Positions 1 through 8,058 are shown, counted from the stretch's first letter. The stretch: DNA of 64,000 nt from Jutongia hominis (GCF_014384965.1 NZ_JACRSW010000011.1:3674-67673), one strand, 5' to 3'. The notes: a model not told the origin generated them from the letters alone. Numbers and translations: made by a program.

Positions 1-76
1 CATCCGTTCCAGCCATCTCGATAGCCAGAAGTAATATGGTGAAAAATTATTTTTGAATTTTCCTCTGCCTGATCCA

Positions 77-182
77 CGCAAAAAGACGCAAAGAAAAGCC
101 AGTTATCTACTGGTTATCTTTCCCCTGCGTCTCTGGTGCTTCCATCATCTCTGATGTGCCCTTATCAGGTGGGCTGTTCATT
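77..182 (-). ncRNA. Structured 3' RNA segment with terminator, left copy
   Basis: This lies just downstream of the small zinc-finger gene. Read on the minus strand it starts with ACAGCCCACCTGATAAGGGC, has a small hairpin (CATC/GATG), a conserved block AAGCACCAGAGACGCAGGGG, and ends in a long stem (GACGCA...TGCGTC) followed by a T run. A near-identical block is at 23306-23408, where the inner stem bases differ but still pair. The outer stem plus T run looks like an intrinsic terminator. The conserved single-stranded blocks are more than a terminator needs. I do not recognise a named RNA family. Confidence 0.5.
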
Positions 183-215
183 TAATTGTCATTTTGTTTC
201 TATGTAACAGATCTG

Positions 216-422
216 TCAGATACGGAACACACCTTTGTCGGCACGCTTCCGTATCATACCTTCTGTATATTTCTTTAACATCATTACCCGTTTGCAACGG
301 TTGCATTTGATCGTGATGCCCTGCAGGACGATCCGGTCATCGTCCTGACACAATGTGTAATCCATCATCCTCGCATTACATTCTCTGCAATGCAACTGCA
401 CTGTACTCCAATTCTTCTCCAA
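216..422 (-). CDS. Small Cys-rich zinc-finger (Com-like) protein, left copy
   Basis: A 68-residue protein with two CxxC pairs (HCREC near residues 11-14 and KCNRC near 39-43), the pattern of a small zinc-ribbon like the phage Mu Com translational activator. The paralogue at 23426-23650 is about 60% identical and sits in the same gene order. The start is a TTG (420-422) about ten bases after GAGGAG; relative to the paralogue the region before it carries a one-base length change, so the N-terminus may be altered. Its flanks are conserved RNA-like sequence. The target is unknown; RNA or single-strand DNA binding is an inference from the fold. Confidence 0.6.
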   Translation of the reverse strand: MEKNWSTVQLHCRECNARMMDYTLCQDDDRIVLQGITIKCNRCKRVMMLKKYTEGMIRKRADKGVFRI

Positions 423-606
423 TTCAGTTCAACTCCTCTACCATACAAAATTGCTATTACTAACACGCAACATTTGTACTTGCAAGGGAAAGGGAAATCA
501 ACCTTCGCAAGCCCATTACTTGAGCCGGAAGTTCCGATGCGCCCTGTCTTGACGCTCCGACATTGCTGATCTTAAAGTCTGTTGACCATGGCAAGCCATG
601 ATCTGC
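423..606 (-). other. Conserved intergenic RNA-like segment, left copy
   Basis: Between the 81-residue gene and the zinc-finger gene. The minus strand shares short blocks with 23651-23805: AGATCAGCAA, CATCGGAACT followed by CCGG, GGCTTGC, and GATTTCCCTTTCC, separated by diverged spacers. The copies keep G+C stems (for example GCCGG...CCGGC in the right copy). This pattern of conserved blocks with variable loops fits a cis-acting RNA in the leader of the zinc-finger gene rather than coding sequence. The class is unknown to me. Confidence 0.4.
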
Positions 607-852
607 TTAAGCTGATTTCTCCATGAACCACATATTGTTGTCCTCATAGAACAGATATACTTCTTTTCCGTCTACGACACATGTATATCGCATCCCGGCA
701 CCGCCTGCCTTTAAGCTGGCTGCACGCCGGATGTCTTTTACTTTGCTGATCTCATACTCTACTCCATCCTCCCATACAAAACTTTTCGGAAGGAGCATTC
801 CATCCTTGGTAAATATGGCATTCACATCTACATAAATTTTGTCTTCGTTCAA
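607..852 (-). CDS. Conserved 81-residue ICE protein, left copy
   Basis: An 81-residue protein of unknown function, paralogous to 23806-24051 over its whole length (shared VKDxRRAAS, RYTCVVDGKE and FYEDNNMWFME). It lies directly after the polymerase fragment and before the zinc-finger gene, the order of the intact operon, except that the LexA-like gene present there is missing here. ATG start (850-852) preceded by AGGAGGCAG. It is small, soluble and has no membrane segment. Its link to the polymerase gene suggests a role in replication or damage tolerance of the mobile element, which is inference only. Confidence 0.65.
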   Translation of the reverse strand: MNEDKIYVDVNAIFTKDGMLLPKSFVWEDGVEYEISKVKDIRRAASLKAGGAGMRYTCVVDGKEVYLFYEDNNMWFMEKSA

Positions 853-869
853 AGAACTGCCTCCTATTC

Positions 870-1500
870 TTAACTAAAATATCCTTGCGGATGTACCGTG
901 TGGGAACCTTTTGCATCCAAAGAGGATAACAGCTTATCCTGATACATCAGTCCCCGTTGAATACTGAAATATCCAAACCTTTTCCGAATCTCATCCACCG
1001 CAGCATCTGCTTTCTCCTGCTTTTCCCGGCGGGTATAGTCACAGAATATGTCAAGCTGTTCGTATGCATGATCCAGTGTTAATTCTGCTCCTCTGACACC
1101 AAGACTTCGGATTGGTTTTTCCCATTGATATGTTGCTCTGAAAATGCGATAGGCTTCCTGTGCAATCTCCGATGTGATGTTCGTCGGTCTGTCTATCTTA
1201 TGCTGTCTCGTAAAATGATGTAGTGCGTTGTCGCGGACGGATATTTCCACTACATGGCACTTAAAGCCATTCTCCCTCAGTCTGGCAGCGACACTTTCTG
1301 CCAGAACATACAGGATGATCTTCACATCTTCATCCGTCTCCAAGTCTCTCGGAGTCGTTGTGCTGTTTCCTATGGACTTAATCGGGGCATGGGTATGTTC
1401 CCTCTTAACCGGAGAATCATCCCAGCCATTCGCAAAAGAATGAAGTACCAGCCCTATCTTACCAAACCGGGATTTCAGATACTTTTCCTCCATCTGCGAC
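870..1500 (-). pseudogene. Y-family DNA polymerase, C-terminal fragment
   Basis: About 210 codons match the C-terminal half of the intact Y-family polymerase at 24324-25571: the little-finger part, with shared SFANG.DDSPVK, IKSVGNSTTTP, ESVAARLRENGF and EIRxRFGxxSIQRGLMY. The catalytic palm with its metal-binding aspartates is missing. Upstream of about 1500 the DNA switches abruptly to the start of a PAS-protein gene like 38623-39309, so the fragment results from a deletion joining two ICE genes. It cannot be a working polymerase; whether the little finger is still translated from an internal start is unknown. Confidence 0.85.
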
Positions 1501-1695
1501 AGCTTCAACAATCTGTTCATCTGCCCGTAAATCAGGTGCTTTATCATGCTCTGTTACATACTTTTTGTATTCCTCAAACACCCAGCCTGTAATCTTATCC
1601 TTTTGTTTCATCTTGAGATTACTAAATGTCTTATTCATCTGAAAAAGCTGACCATCTACCTTTTTATGTATTTTTGTCTTTTTACTTTTTGTCAA
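1459..1695 (-). pseudogene. 5' fragment of the ICE PAS-protein gene
   Basis: The first roughly 65 codons, from a TTG start after GGTGGGAGAAAT, are almost identical to the N-terminus of the 228-residue protein at 38623-39309 (MTKSKKTKIHKK, KDKITGWVFEEYKKYV, DEQIVEAV). Identity stops near base 1500, after which the frame runs out of phase through polymerase DNA and ends at 1459. The PAS domain itself is lost. With the polymerase fragment this marks a deletion junction. Confidence 0.85.
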
Positions 1696-1708
1696 ATTTC
1701 TCCCACCT

Positions 1709-2008
1709 TTATATAATTAATATAATCTCATTATAGAGTTTTTCCCTGAAATCCTTTGTGACCGGATAGCAGACATCCTGATAGATTGGCTTGCCCTGCT
1801 CATCCACCTGCTTTGTCTTATAAGAAGGTATTGATACAAAGAATTTCAAAGGAACCTTTGGTTCCTTGTGTTCTGTCCTGCTTCTGTGTCTCCTCTTTCT
1901 CCGGTTCCTTGATTCTTGCATAGGCATCAAGGATGTTGGTATAGAGTTCCTCACGAAACTCTGCCGTGATAGGATTGCACATATCCTTATAGATCACGCC
2001 GTTGTTTT
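1709..2008 (-). pseudogene. Remnant of the double-SpoVG gene
   Basis: Two blocks match the intact gene at 40425-41114: bases 1724-1845 correspond to the second SpoVG repeat (SIPSYKTKQVDEQGKPIYQD and YPVTKDFREKLYNEI), and bases 1868-2008 to the linker and end of the first repeat. About 150 bp between them are gone, replaced at the seam by a perfect 19-bp palindrome (1849-1867). The 5' part of the first repeat is also absent. The frame is broken, so this is a pseudogene. The downstream gene of the intact ICE (39445-40365) is deleted between 1695 and 1724. Confidence 0.85.
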
Positions 2009-2482
2009 TTTGTTTCGTTGTTTGAATTTTATCAACGATTATTTCAGAAGAATCTCGTCATTTTGCACTATTGTGAAATGGCATGATCCTTAAATCATTT
2101 CACACTTATAACTGTCAATATTAAAATATATTTTTTGATAATTTAAGAATATGAATATACATTTTAAGTTCTACAATCTAATTGCCAGAAGTTTTTCTTG
2201 AAGTTAAAGCTTGCCTGCTCTCACCTGCATAGCAGGTGGATTTATCTTTCGCTTGCTCATTCTTCTATTGAAGAAATCGCCTCACTCAAACACTAAAGTG
2301 AAACAAGAAAAGAGATGTCACAATTTGCTAACACCTCCGTATCTTTTTACTCAATTTATTTCTTTTTCATTCAACCAATGTTAAAAGCAAAGTTTTTGAG
2401 TTGTTTTGGCTTTTATTGAAAATTACAGTCCATAAAGGCTTTCTTACTCAATATGTCCATTTTCAAATATTCTATGCTCTTT
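2009..2482. other. Intergenic stretch without a supported gene
   Basis: AT-rich sequence between the ICE remnant and the ATPase gene. No convincing coding frame on either strand. It holds a perfect hairpin CACCTGCATAGCAGGTG (2222-2238), a GCTAACACCTC motif repeated near 3948, and one copy (2415-2440) of the repeat family described at 3789-4004. Confidence 0.5.
2415..2440 (-). repeat. AGCC-TTATGG-GGCT repeat, copy 1
   Basis: On the minus strand AGCCTTTATGGACTGTAATT then TTCAAT. It is related to three copies upstream of the ATPase gene (3789-3815, 3862-3888, 3979-4004). This copy is just downstream of the ATPase stop codon, so the gene is bracketed by the repeat. Confidence 0.5.
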
Positions 2483-3772
2483 TTATATAATCTCCTTATC
2501 CAAAAGAAAATCAATCACATTGATATTCAAAATGCCTTTATCATCATACCAACGCTTTCCAATATCTTTCCTTACAACAATTTTAGGGAAAGAATCTCCT
2601 GTAAGCGTAAATGGTCTGAGTTCTACCTCTGCTTTTTCATCAGCCGGCATCGCATATGCCGACTGGATATAGGTTCGTTTTCCTCCTGAATTCACGACAA
2701 AATCTATTTCCCTTGGAGTACGAATTGAATTACCTTTTTCATTGAGCGTCCTTGCATAAACAACACCAACATCAACGGAAAACTGCCTGATATTCAACTC
2801 ATTATATATGATATTCTCCATTATATGCGTCATTTCCTGCTGACGGAAGCCTATTCTTGCATTTCTGAGTCCAATATCCTCGCAGTAATATTTATTTGGC
2901 GAGTCAAAATAGGATTTGCCTTTTACATCATATCGCTTACTTTCTGAAAAAAGGAACGCATCTTCCAAATGTCCGATATATGCCCGAATCGTATTGGCAG
3001 ACACACCGCCCCCTTGTTTAGACTTCAAAGTGTTCGCAATTTTAGTCGGATTTGTTAATGAACCTACTGATGAACAGAGTAAATCTAAAATCTGCTCAAG
3101 AACATCTCGTCTTTCAATTCTCTTACGTTCAACAATATCTTTTATATACACTTCCGAGAAAAGCGATTTCAGATAATTCATCTTAGCCGTATCATTTGGT
3201 CTTGACAAAATAAGCGGCATACCACCATAAAATGCGTATTCATCAAATGCTTCATTTTTATCTCCACCAACGGAAGAGTAATATTCTGCAAAGCTAAGTG
3301 AGTGTACTCTTATTTCATCACTTCGTCCTCTAAACTCAGTAAGAATGTCGCTGGAAAGCATTTTTGAATTGCTTCCTGTTACATAAACATCTAAATTTGA
3401 TAAACCTCTCAAATCATTAAGAGCATCGTAAAAAGTAATTTTCTTACCATCCGGATTATATGGATTAGCCACCTCATCAGACATTTGAATTTCATCAACG
3501 AAAAGATAATGCTCCTCTTTGCTCTTTTCCACTTTCTCTCTTACATACGATGAAAGAATAAGCGGATTACGATATTTAATATCTTTCGCGAGGTCAAGCT
3601 CAATCGTTATAATCAGTTCTTCTTTTACACCATTTTCAATTAAATAATCTCGGTATATATTTTTGAGAAGATAGGATTTACCACATCTCCTGATACCGGT
3701 AATTACTTTCACTAATCCATCAAAACGATATGAAATCAACTGCTCAAGGTAACTATCACGCTTAATCTCCAT
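2483..3772 (-). CDS. AAA_14 ATPase with DUF4143 domain
   Basis: A 429-residue P-loop ATPase of the AAA_14/DUF4143 family, common and often multicopy in anaerobic Firmicutes and Bacteroidetes. Walker A is GIRRCGKSYLL (about residue 28), Walker B is LFVDEIQ (about 92), and a VTGSNSKML sensor-like motif follows. The C-terminal DUF4143 part keeps the PREIDFVV stretch resembling PD-(D/E)XK nuclease folds (E, D and a later Y/Q in TYIQSAYAMP). The ATG at 3770-3772 follows GGAG by eight bases and is preferred over the GTG three codons earlier. It stands alone. Family function is not settled; a role in DNA metabolism or defence is inference. Confidence 0.85.
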   Translation of the reverse strand: MEIKRDSYLEQLISYRFDGLVKVITGIRRCGKSYLLKNIYRDYLIENGVKEELIITIELDLAKDIKYRNPLILSSYVREKVEKSKEEHYLFVDEIQMSDEVANPYNPDGKKITFYDALNDLRGLSNLDVYVTGSNSKMLSSDILTEFRGRSDEIRVHSLSFAEYYSSVGGDKNEAFDEYAFYGGMPLILSRPNDTAKMNYLKSLFSEVYIKDIVERKRIERRDVLEQILDLLCSSVGSLTNPTKIANTLKSKQGGGVSANTIRAYIGHLEDAFLFSESKRYDVKGKSYFDSPNKYYCEDIGLRNARIGFRQQEMTHIMENIIYNELNIRQFSVDVGVVYARTLNEKGNSIRTPREIDFVVNSGGKRTYIQSAYAMPADEKAEVELRPFTLTGDSFPKIVVRKDIGKRWYDDKGILNINVIDFLLDKEII

Positions 3773-3788
3773 AAAGCCCACTCCATTT

Positions 3789-4004
3789 CATTAAAAATTT
3801 CCACCCATTTAGGCTTTTTCAATCAATATTATATATGTTTTCTATCAGGTATTCAAGTTCTCATTGAAAATTATAGCCCATAATGGCTAAAATATTCAGT
3901 AAAAACATTTTTCTTTCTCCATATAAATCAAAAAGGTGCTGCCCACTTGCTAACACCTCTTTAGTCATACGATATATCCATTGAAAATTTATGCCCATAA
4001 AGAC
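3789..4004 (-). repeat. AGCC-TTATGG-GGCT repeat, copies 2-4
   Basis: Three copies at 3789-3815, 3862-3888 and 3979-4004. On the minus strand they read roughly AGCC(A/T)TTATGGGC followed by A/T-rich sequence ending in TTCAATG or TTTAATG. The AGCC...GGCT halves form an imperfect palindrome, and copy 3 contains TATAAT. Copy 2 is immediately upstream of the ATPase start. They may be promoter/operator modules, or scars of repeated insertion of this ATPase gene family. An open frame across copies 3 and 4 is not convincing as a gene. Confidence 0.45.
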
Positions 4005-4153
4005 ATTTTTGTTCATCGAACTTGATCTGTTAAATTGTGCAGACCGTCTGCACAATTTCTATTCTGTTTCCTTATCTTCTTTATCCTACTGCCGAAGACA
4101 AAACATCAGATTGTCTACACACCGTGTCGATAATTTCAAGGAAGTCTTATAAA

Positions 4154-4429
4154 CTACTTCTTGAATTTATATTTTCCTTTTCCGTAACCGAATACTGGTT
4201 CAATAATATCTGCCTGCATCAAATTGGAAAGAAGTTTTGAAGCACCTGAACCTTTCAGCTCAAGAAGTTCCTTAACTACACTTCTTCCAAACACCTCATC
4301 AAAGCCAAACTTTTCAAAGAGTCTATGGATATGAACCATCGTTTTTAATGAGAAATCGCTGCTTTTTTCGAAAAGTACACTTTCAATATCCACTTTTCGA
4401 TCTTGAATGTCCACTTTTTCTTCATTCAA
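4154..4429 (-). pseudogene. C-terminal fragment of a winged-helix regulator-like protein
   Basis: A 91-residue frame with an N-terminal KVDIQDRKVDIES-type repeat and a C-terminal winged-helix-like part (VVKELLELKGSGASKLLSNL, then IIEPVFGYGKGKYKFKK). This is the usual tail of AlbA_2/AAA_4 (Schlafen-like) ATP-binding proteins or Fic proteins, whose catalytic N-terminal parts are 300-400 residues long and are absent here. No clear ribosome binding site. Most likely a 3' gene remnant in the island. Confidence 0.45.
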
Positions 4430-4603
4430 AAGTCCACTTATGTGAATCTTGAAATACTATCTATGTTGTAGAAAGAGAATTTTCTTCATCGGTTCTTTCC
4501 AGTAAACTCTTTGGTATGTACAAAATTCTTGGCTTTGTTTCCACAGACTGCTCTTTCTAATTTTTACAATATTTTTTATAAAATATAACTCTTTTCATTT
4601 TAA

Positions 4604-5722
4604 TCAAAGTGGTAAATCTACTTTCATTTTTTCTATATCTACCATAATTTTTTCTCTATAAAAATAAAATAATTTCCAAAATTTCTCCTTATTTTTCCGA
4701 AATTGTCCATATCCATTTCCAAAAATGTCACGGATTACAAAAGGTAACACATAGTCAGAAATCTGGGTATCCATTTTTATATGATCCATTCCAATAATAT
4801 TTATAATTCTTGAATAATTTTCGGTAAACCAGATATTATCTGTCCATTGTTTATTACATCTAAATGCTTCAAATGACTTTTCATAACACTTACGATAAAT
4901 GCTACTTATATTATCTGCCAACTGAACCAATTCATCTTCTTTGCTATCAACAAAATTGATATGTATTTTATTATCTTCAAACGACTGATTATATTCTTCT
5001 TCGTATCCCTTCAAGCTATCGTGATATATTTCCGTCTTACCCATATCAACTCCATGTAGGTATTTTAAACCCAAAAGTGTTTCTCCTAACGCTGTCATAT
5101 TCAAAAAATTTACCGTATTTTTGCATCTATACGCCTCGTAAATCAATGGAAATTCTCCATAATCCTTTTTTTCTACCATAAATTTAGCAAACGCTATATA
5201 CAAGTTATAGTCATTTCTATCCAATTTTTCATATGGAAAGGAAATAAGATACTCCAAAAATTCTCTTTTAGAATTATCGGTGTTTTCACATACTGCGGAA
5301 CAATAATGTAAAAATAGTTCTTCTTTTTCTCCTGCCAAAGCACTTGCCATTCTATAAAATTTCAACGTTTCTTGCTGTTGAAAAGTTGTTCCGAAAATAT
5401 ATAGTGAAATTAATGTTGACAGATAAAATATCTTATCATAGTTGCAAATAAAGAAATGCTTATTATCAAGTACATTTGTTATAAAATATTTTAAAGCTTC
5501 ATTATTACGTTGAGTCATAAGATCAGAACCTTTTATTTCTCCTATAAATCCGAAATGATCCTTAAATCGTCTATACTTATTCAATACCTCGATTTCATCT
5601 TCTTTATCAGCAACAAAAACACTTCCCAACACAAAATGTCGTTGTCCATCATTAAACAATTGTCCATTCTTGTTTGGCATAATACAACCTGAATATCCAG
5701 ATTCATCAAAAAATAATTTCAA
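4604..5722 (-). CDS. DUF3800 domain protein in the restriction locus
   Basis: A protein of about 372 residues starting LKLFFDESGYSG, the N-terminal signature of DUF3800, a family with an RNase H-like fold often found in defence islands and mobile DNA. Other family-like features are the acidic pairs in the C-terminal half (FVDSKEDELVQLADNISS). The start is either TTG (5720-5722) or the GTG just before it; GGAG lies seven bases from the TTG. It follows the second hsdS gene in the same direction, with inversion site A in the 38-bp gap, so an A-B inversion does not interrupt it. Proposed role: accessory nuclease or immunity factor of the restriction island (inference). Confidence 0.7.
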   Translation of the reverse strand: MKLFFDESGYSGCIMPNKNGQLFNDGQRHFVLGSVFVADKEDEIEVLNKYRRFKDHFGFIGEIKGSDLMTQRNNEALKYFITNVLDNKHFFICNYDKIFYLSTLISLYIFGTTFQQQETLKFYRMASALAGEKEELFLHYCSAVCENTDNSKREFLEYLISFPYEKLDRNDYNLYIAFAKFMVEKKDYGEFPLIYEAYRCKNTVNFLNMTALGETLLGLKYLHGVDMGKTEIYHDSLKGYEEEYNQSFEDNKIHINFVDSKEDELVQLADNISSIYRKCYEKSFEAFRCNKQWTDNIWFTENYSRIINIIGMDHIKMDTQISDYVLPFVIRDIFGNGYGQFRKNKEKFWKLFYFYREKIMVDIEKMKVDLPL

Positions 5723-5744
5723 CACATTTCTCCTTATACTATAC

Positions 5745-5758
5745 TAAACGATAATTTA
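5745..5758 (+). repeat. Inversion site A (TAAACGATAATTTA)
   Basis: A 14-bp site identical to three others at 6502-6515 (inverted), 8146-8159 (direct) and 8735-8748 (inverted). It lies just after the stop codon of hsdS copy 1. Reading from here into 5759-5788 gives NDNLPHQSLMVA-stop, the same tail now seen on the truncated hsdS at 8708-9280. Confidence 0.85.
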
Positions 5759-5763
5759 CCGCA

Positions 5764-7059
5764 TCAATCGCTAATGGTAGCCTGACCATTCATCAGCATA
5801 GGCAACAGCCAATCACGAAGCTGAATGAGAGTGTGAGTTTCCCTATCTAATTCCTTTTGTAAAGCAAAAAAAGGTTTGATTTCTTTAGAAAACTCTTTTG
5901 TGACAGATAGCGGCGGAAGAATAATTTCACTATCCATCAGGGAATTGATACGAATACCTTTAAAAATGCTACCTGTTGAACACGCAGTTGCTCTTTTGAC
6001 GAAAGCTTCACTTTGGAGATTCATATACAAATATTCTGCTGTAAGGACTGAGCTATTATAACGAATGGAAAAAACAGACTCGTTAATATCCCAGTTGGTC
6101 GGATTTTCTTGTATAAGATAGCATCTACCCAATGGGGCAATACTTGCAAACAAAATGTCATCTCTCTGAATATCAGAGCGACGATGAACGATTTGTCTTG
6201 CCTGTTCATCAATAGTATCACAACCAGAAAAGTCTAATGAACCATTAAGGCATAAATTTTTAACAGTAATATACTGTATATTACCATTGCCCAATTGAAA
6301 ATTATTTCTGGGATTTAATCCGGTTCGGACAGCTTCAATAGCATTTTCCATTTTGGAACATATCCAAGAAAATGGGATTTCCATTTTTAACTGTTCATCC
6401 CAAACCATCTTACCGCCTGATGAACGGTATGGTTTCCCGTTCTCATCTGGAAAATCAAACTGAGTGAACCAATAATCGTAAAGAAGCTTAGCTTGCTGCT
6501 CTAAATTATCGTTTATTGCATTATTGATAAGTATCTTTCTATCTATTGAAGAAAGTATCAATACTATCATATCCTGATACTTTTTCTCTGGTATTTTAAA
6601 ATCTAAAGACATCAAATATTCAAGATTGATGTTATCTTGAATACTACCTGTCGCAGCGTTTTGTATGGACTTTTTTATATACTCAAAAATATAGTACATA
6701 AATTCTTCTGATGATTTTTCGGGATATGCTGAAAAACCTACAATACTATCTGGAAAACACATTGGATAAGCCAAAATTGCTGTTTCCGCAATATTGGCGG
6801 CAATAGTAATACACAATGTTCCTGTATTCCACAATTTACTTTGTTTGAGCCCGAAATCTCCATATTCTTGTTCATGTTTACTCAAATAAAGCGTTGCTTC
6901 TTTAACATCTCCCGTTTGAACTAATGGATATTTCCCATTTTCAAACAGTTTTGGGTCGTTTCTCGGTCTATGTTTTGATACTCCTCTTGCAAATATTCCT
7001 AATTCAGCCAATTTGGAAATTTTCCAATTCTCATTATATGAACTTCCATTATAAATCAT
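5764..7059 (-). CDS. hsdS: Type I restriction specificity subunit S, complete copy
   Basis: A 431-residue HsdS with two target-recognition domains. The N-terminal half runs to about residue 185 (ILSSIDRKILINNAINDNL), where inversion site B lies in frame over NDNL. The central conserved helix region (EQQAKLLYDYWFTQFDF) and second recognition domain follow, ending LRDWLLPMLMNGQATISD. The start follows AGGAGAAAAAT. It lies nine bases after the recombinase gene, so the two are probably cotranscribed. HsdS sets the DNA sequence recognised by HsdM and HsdR. Because sites A and B flank the C-terminal half in inverted orientation, this half can be flipped or exchanged with the cassette at 8148-8729. 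Confidence 0.92.
   Translation of the reverse strand: MIYNGSSYNENWKISKLAELGIFARGVSKHRPRNDPKLFENGKYPLVQTGDVKEATLYLSKHEQEYGDFGLKQSKLWNTGTLCITIAANIAETAILAYPMCFPDSIVGFSAYPEKSSEEFMYYIFEYIKKSIQNAATGSIQDNINLEYLMSLDFKIPEKKYQDMIVLILSSIDRKILINNAINDNLEQQAKLLYDYWFTQFDFPDENGKPYRSSGGKMVWDEQLKMEIPFSWICSKMENAIEAVRTGLNPRNNFQLGNGNIQYITVKNLCLNGSLDFSGCDTIDEQARQIVHRRSDIQRDDILFASIAPLGRCYLIQENPTNWDINESVFSIRYNSSVLTAEYLYMNLQSEAFVKRATACSTGSIFKGIRINSLMDSEIILPPLSVTKEFSKEIKPFFALQKELDRETHTLIQLRDWLLPMLMNGQATISD
6502..6515 (-). repeat. Inversion site B (TAAACGATAATTTA)
   Basis: Same 14-bp sequence on the minus strand, inside hsdS copy 1, encoding (I)NDNL at the domain boundary. Opposite in orientation to site A, so recombination between A and B inverts 5745-6515, which carries the second recognition domain. 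Confidence 0.85.
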
Positions 7060-7068
7060 ATTTTTCTC

Positions 7069-8058
7069 CTAACCTATATACTTTCTATGAGCCAATTTAA
7101 CATTGCTCTGTTTAACCATTGCATACTGCAAAGTCGTATCTATTTTTCTATGTCCCAAAAGCTGCTGTAACTGTTCAATGGGCATTCCTTTATCTATTGC
7201 CATAGTCGCAAGAGTACGTCTAAATTTATGTGGATGCACCTTACTAAGACCTAATTGTTTTCCAAAATTTCGTAGTCGCACTTCAATACCACCAATTTTC
7301 AATCGTTCATAAGGAGCTTTTAATGATACAAACAGTGCCGGATTATTATCCCTTCTGCTCTGTAAATAATTCTGCAAATGTATTTTTGTTCTGGCGTCAA
7401 AATAAACGACTCTCTCCTTATTGCCCTTTCCAAAAACAACACATTCACGCTCATTAAAATCTATATCTTCTCGATTTAGCAGAACCATTTCGCCTACTCG
7501 CATACCTGTTGATGCCAACATATCAATCATTGCCAAATCCCTGAGTTCTGTACAATTATCTCTCATCAATTCAAGTGCTTCATCTGAATAAGTTTCCTTA
7601 ATATTCGTTCCAGTTTTAACCTTATGTATTCTTCTGACCGGACTTTTCAAAATATAGTCCTCGTCCTCAAGCCAAGAAAAAAAGCTGGAAAGTATTCGTC
7701 TTATATTATCAATCGTAACTTTACTTGAATTTTTATTTGACTGATATTCAGTAAGGTAACAGCGTATATCATCGGTTACAATATATTTAATACCTTTACC
7801 TATACTATCAATCATTGCCTGTATAGTTGCTTTGTAATATTTCAAAGTTTTCTCGGAACAGCCCTCAATTCTCTTTGCCGATAGAAACAGTTCAACCAAG
7901 TTCTGCTCCGATAATCCTTTATCACTTTCCGTTTTTGCAACTTCATAATCAAAAAGCGTATGTTGCAGTACCTCCTGCAATCGCAGTGTTTGTGCGTTAT
8001 TCAAATAAGGTAGCATACCCTGAACAATATCCATAATTAAATTCTGTTTCATAGTCAA
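7069..8058 (-). CDS. Tyrosine recombinase, probable hsdS invertase
   Basis: A 329-residue XerC/D-like tyrosine recombinase. The N-terminal SAM-like core-binding domain spans about residues 50-140. The catalytic domain shows STGMRVGEM (first Arg, about 187), HKFRRTLATM (His and second Arg, about 276-279), LGHRKIDTTLQYA (His about 301 and the Tyr nucleophile about 311). It lies between the two pairs of hsdS inversion sites and nine bases upstream of hsdS copy 1. Such genes in type I loci of streptococci and Bacteroides invert hsdS segments; that role is inferred here from position and sites. The ATG follows AGGAG by eight bases. Confidence 0.9.
   Translation of the reverse strand: MTMKQNLIMDIVQGMLPYLNNAQTLRLQEVLQHTLFDYEVAKTESDKGLSEQNLVELFLSAKRIEGCSEKTLKYYKATIQAMIDSIGKGIKYIVTDDIRCYLTEYQSNKNSSKVTIDNIRRILSSFFSWLEDEDYILKSPVRRIHKVKTGTNIKETYSDEALELMRDNCTELRDLAMIDMLASTGMRVGEMVLLNREDIDFNERECVVFGKGNKERVVYFDARTKIHLQNYLQSRRDNNPALFVSLKAPYERLKIGGIEVRLRNFGKQLGLSKVHPHKFRRTLATMAIDKGMPIEQLQQLLGHRKIDTTLQYAMVKQSNVKLAHRKYIG

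Noticed and set aside
3861..4055. A 64-codon minus-strand open frame upstream of the ATPase gene
   Set aside because: It runs through two copies of the repeat family, has no ribosome binding site, and its residues only reflect the repeat sequence.
4430..5763. A conserved RNA motif around the DUF3800 gene
   Set aside because: Such motifs are known near this gene family, but I saw no convincing stem-loop set in the flanks here.
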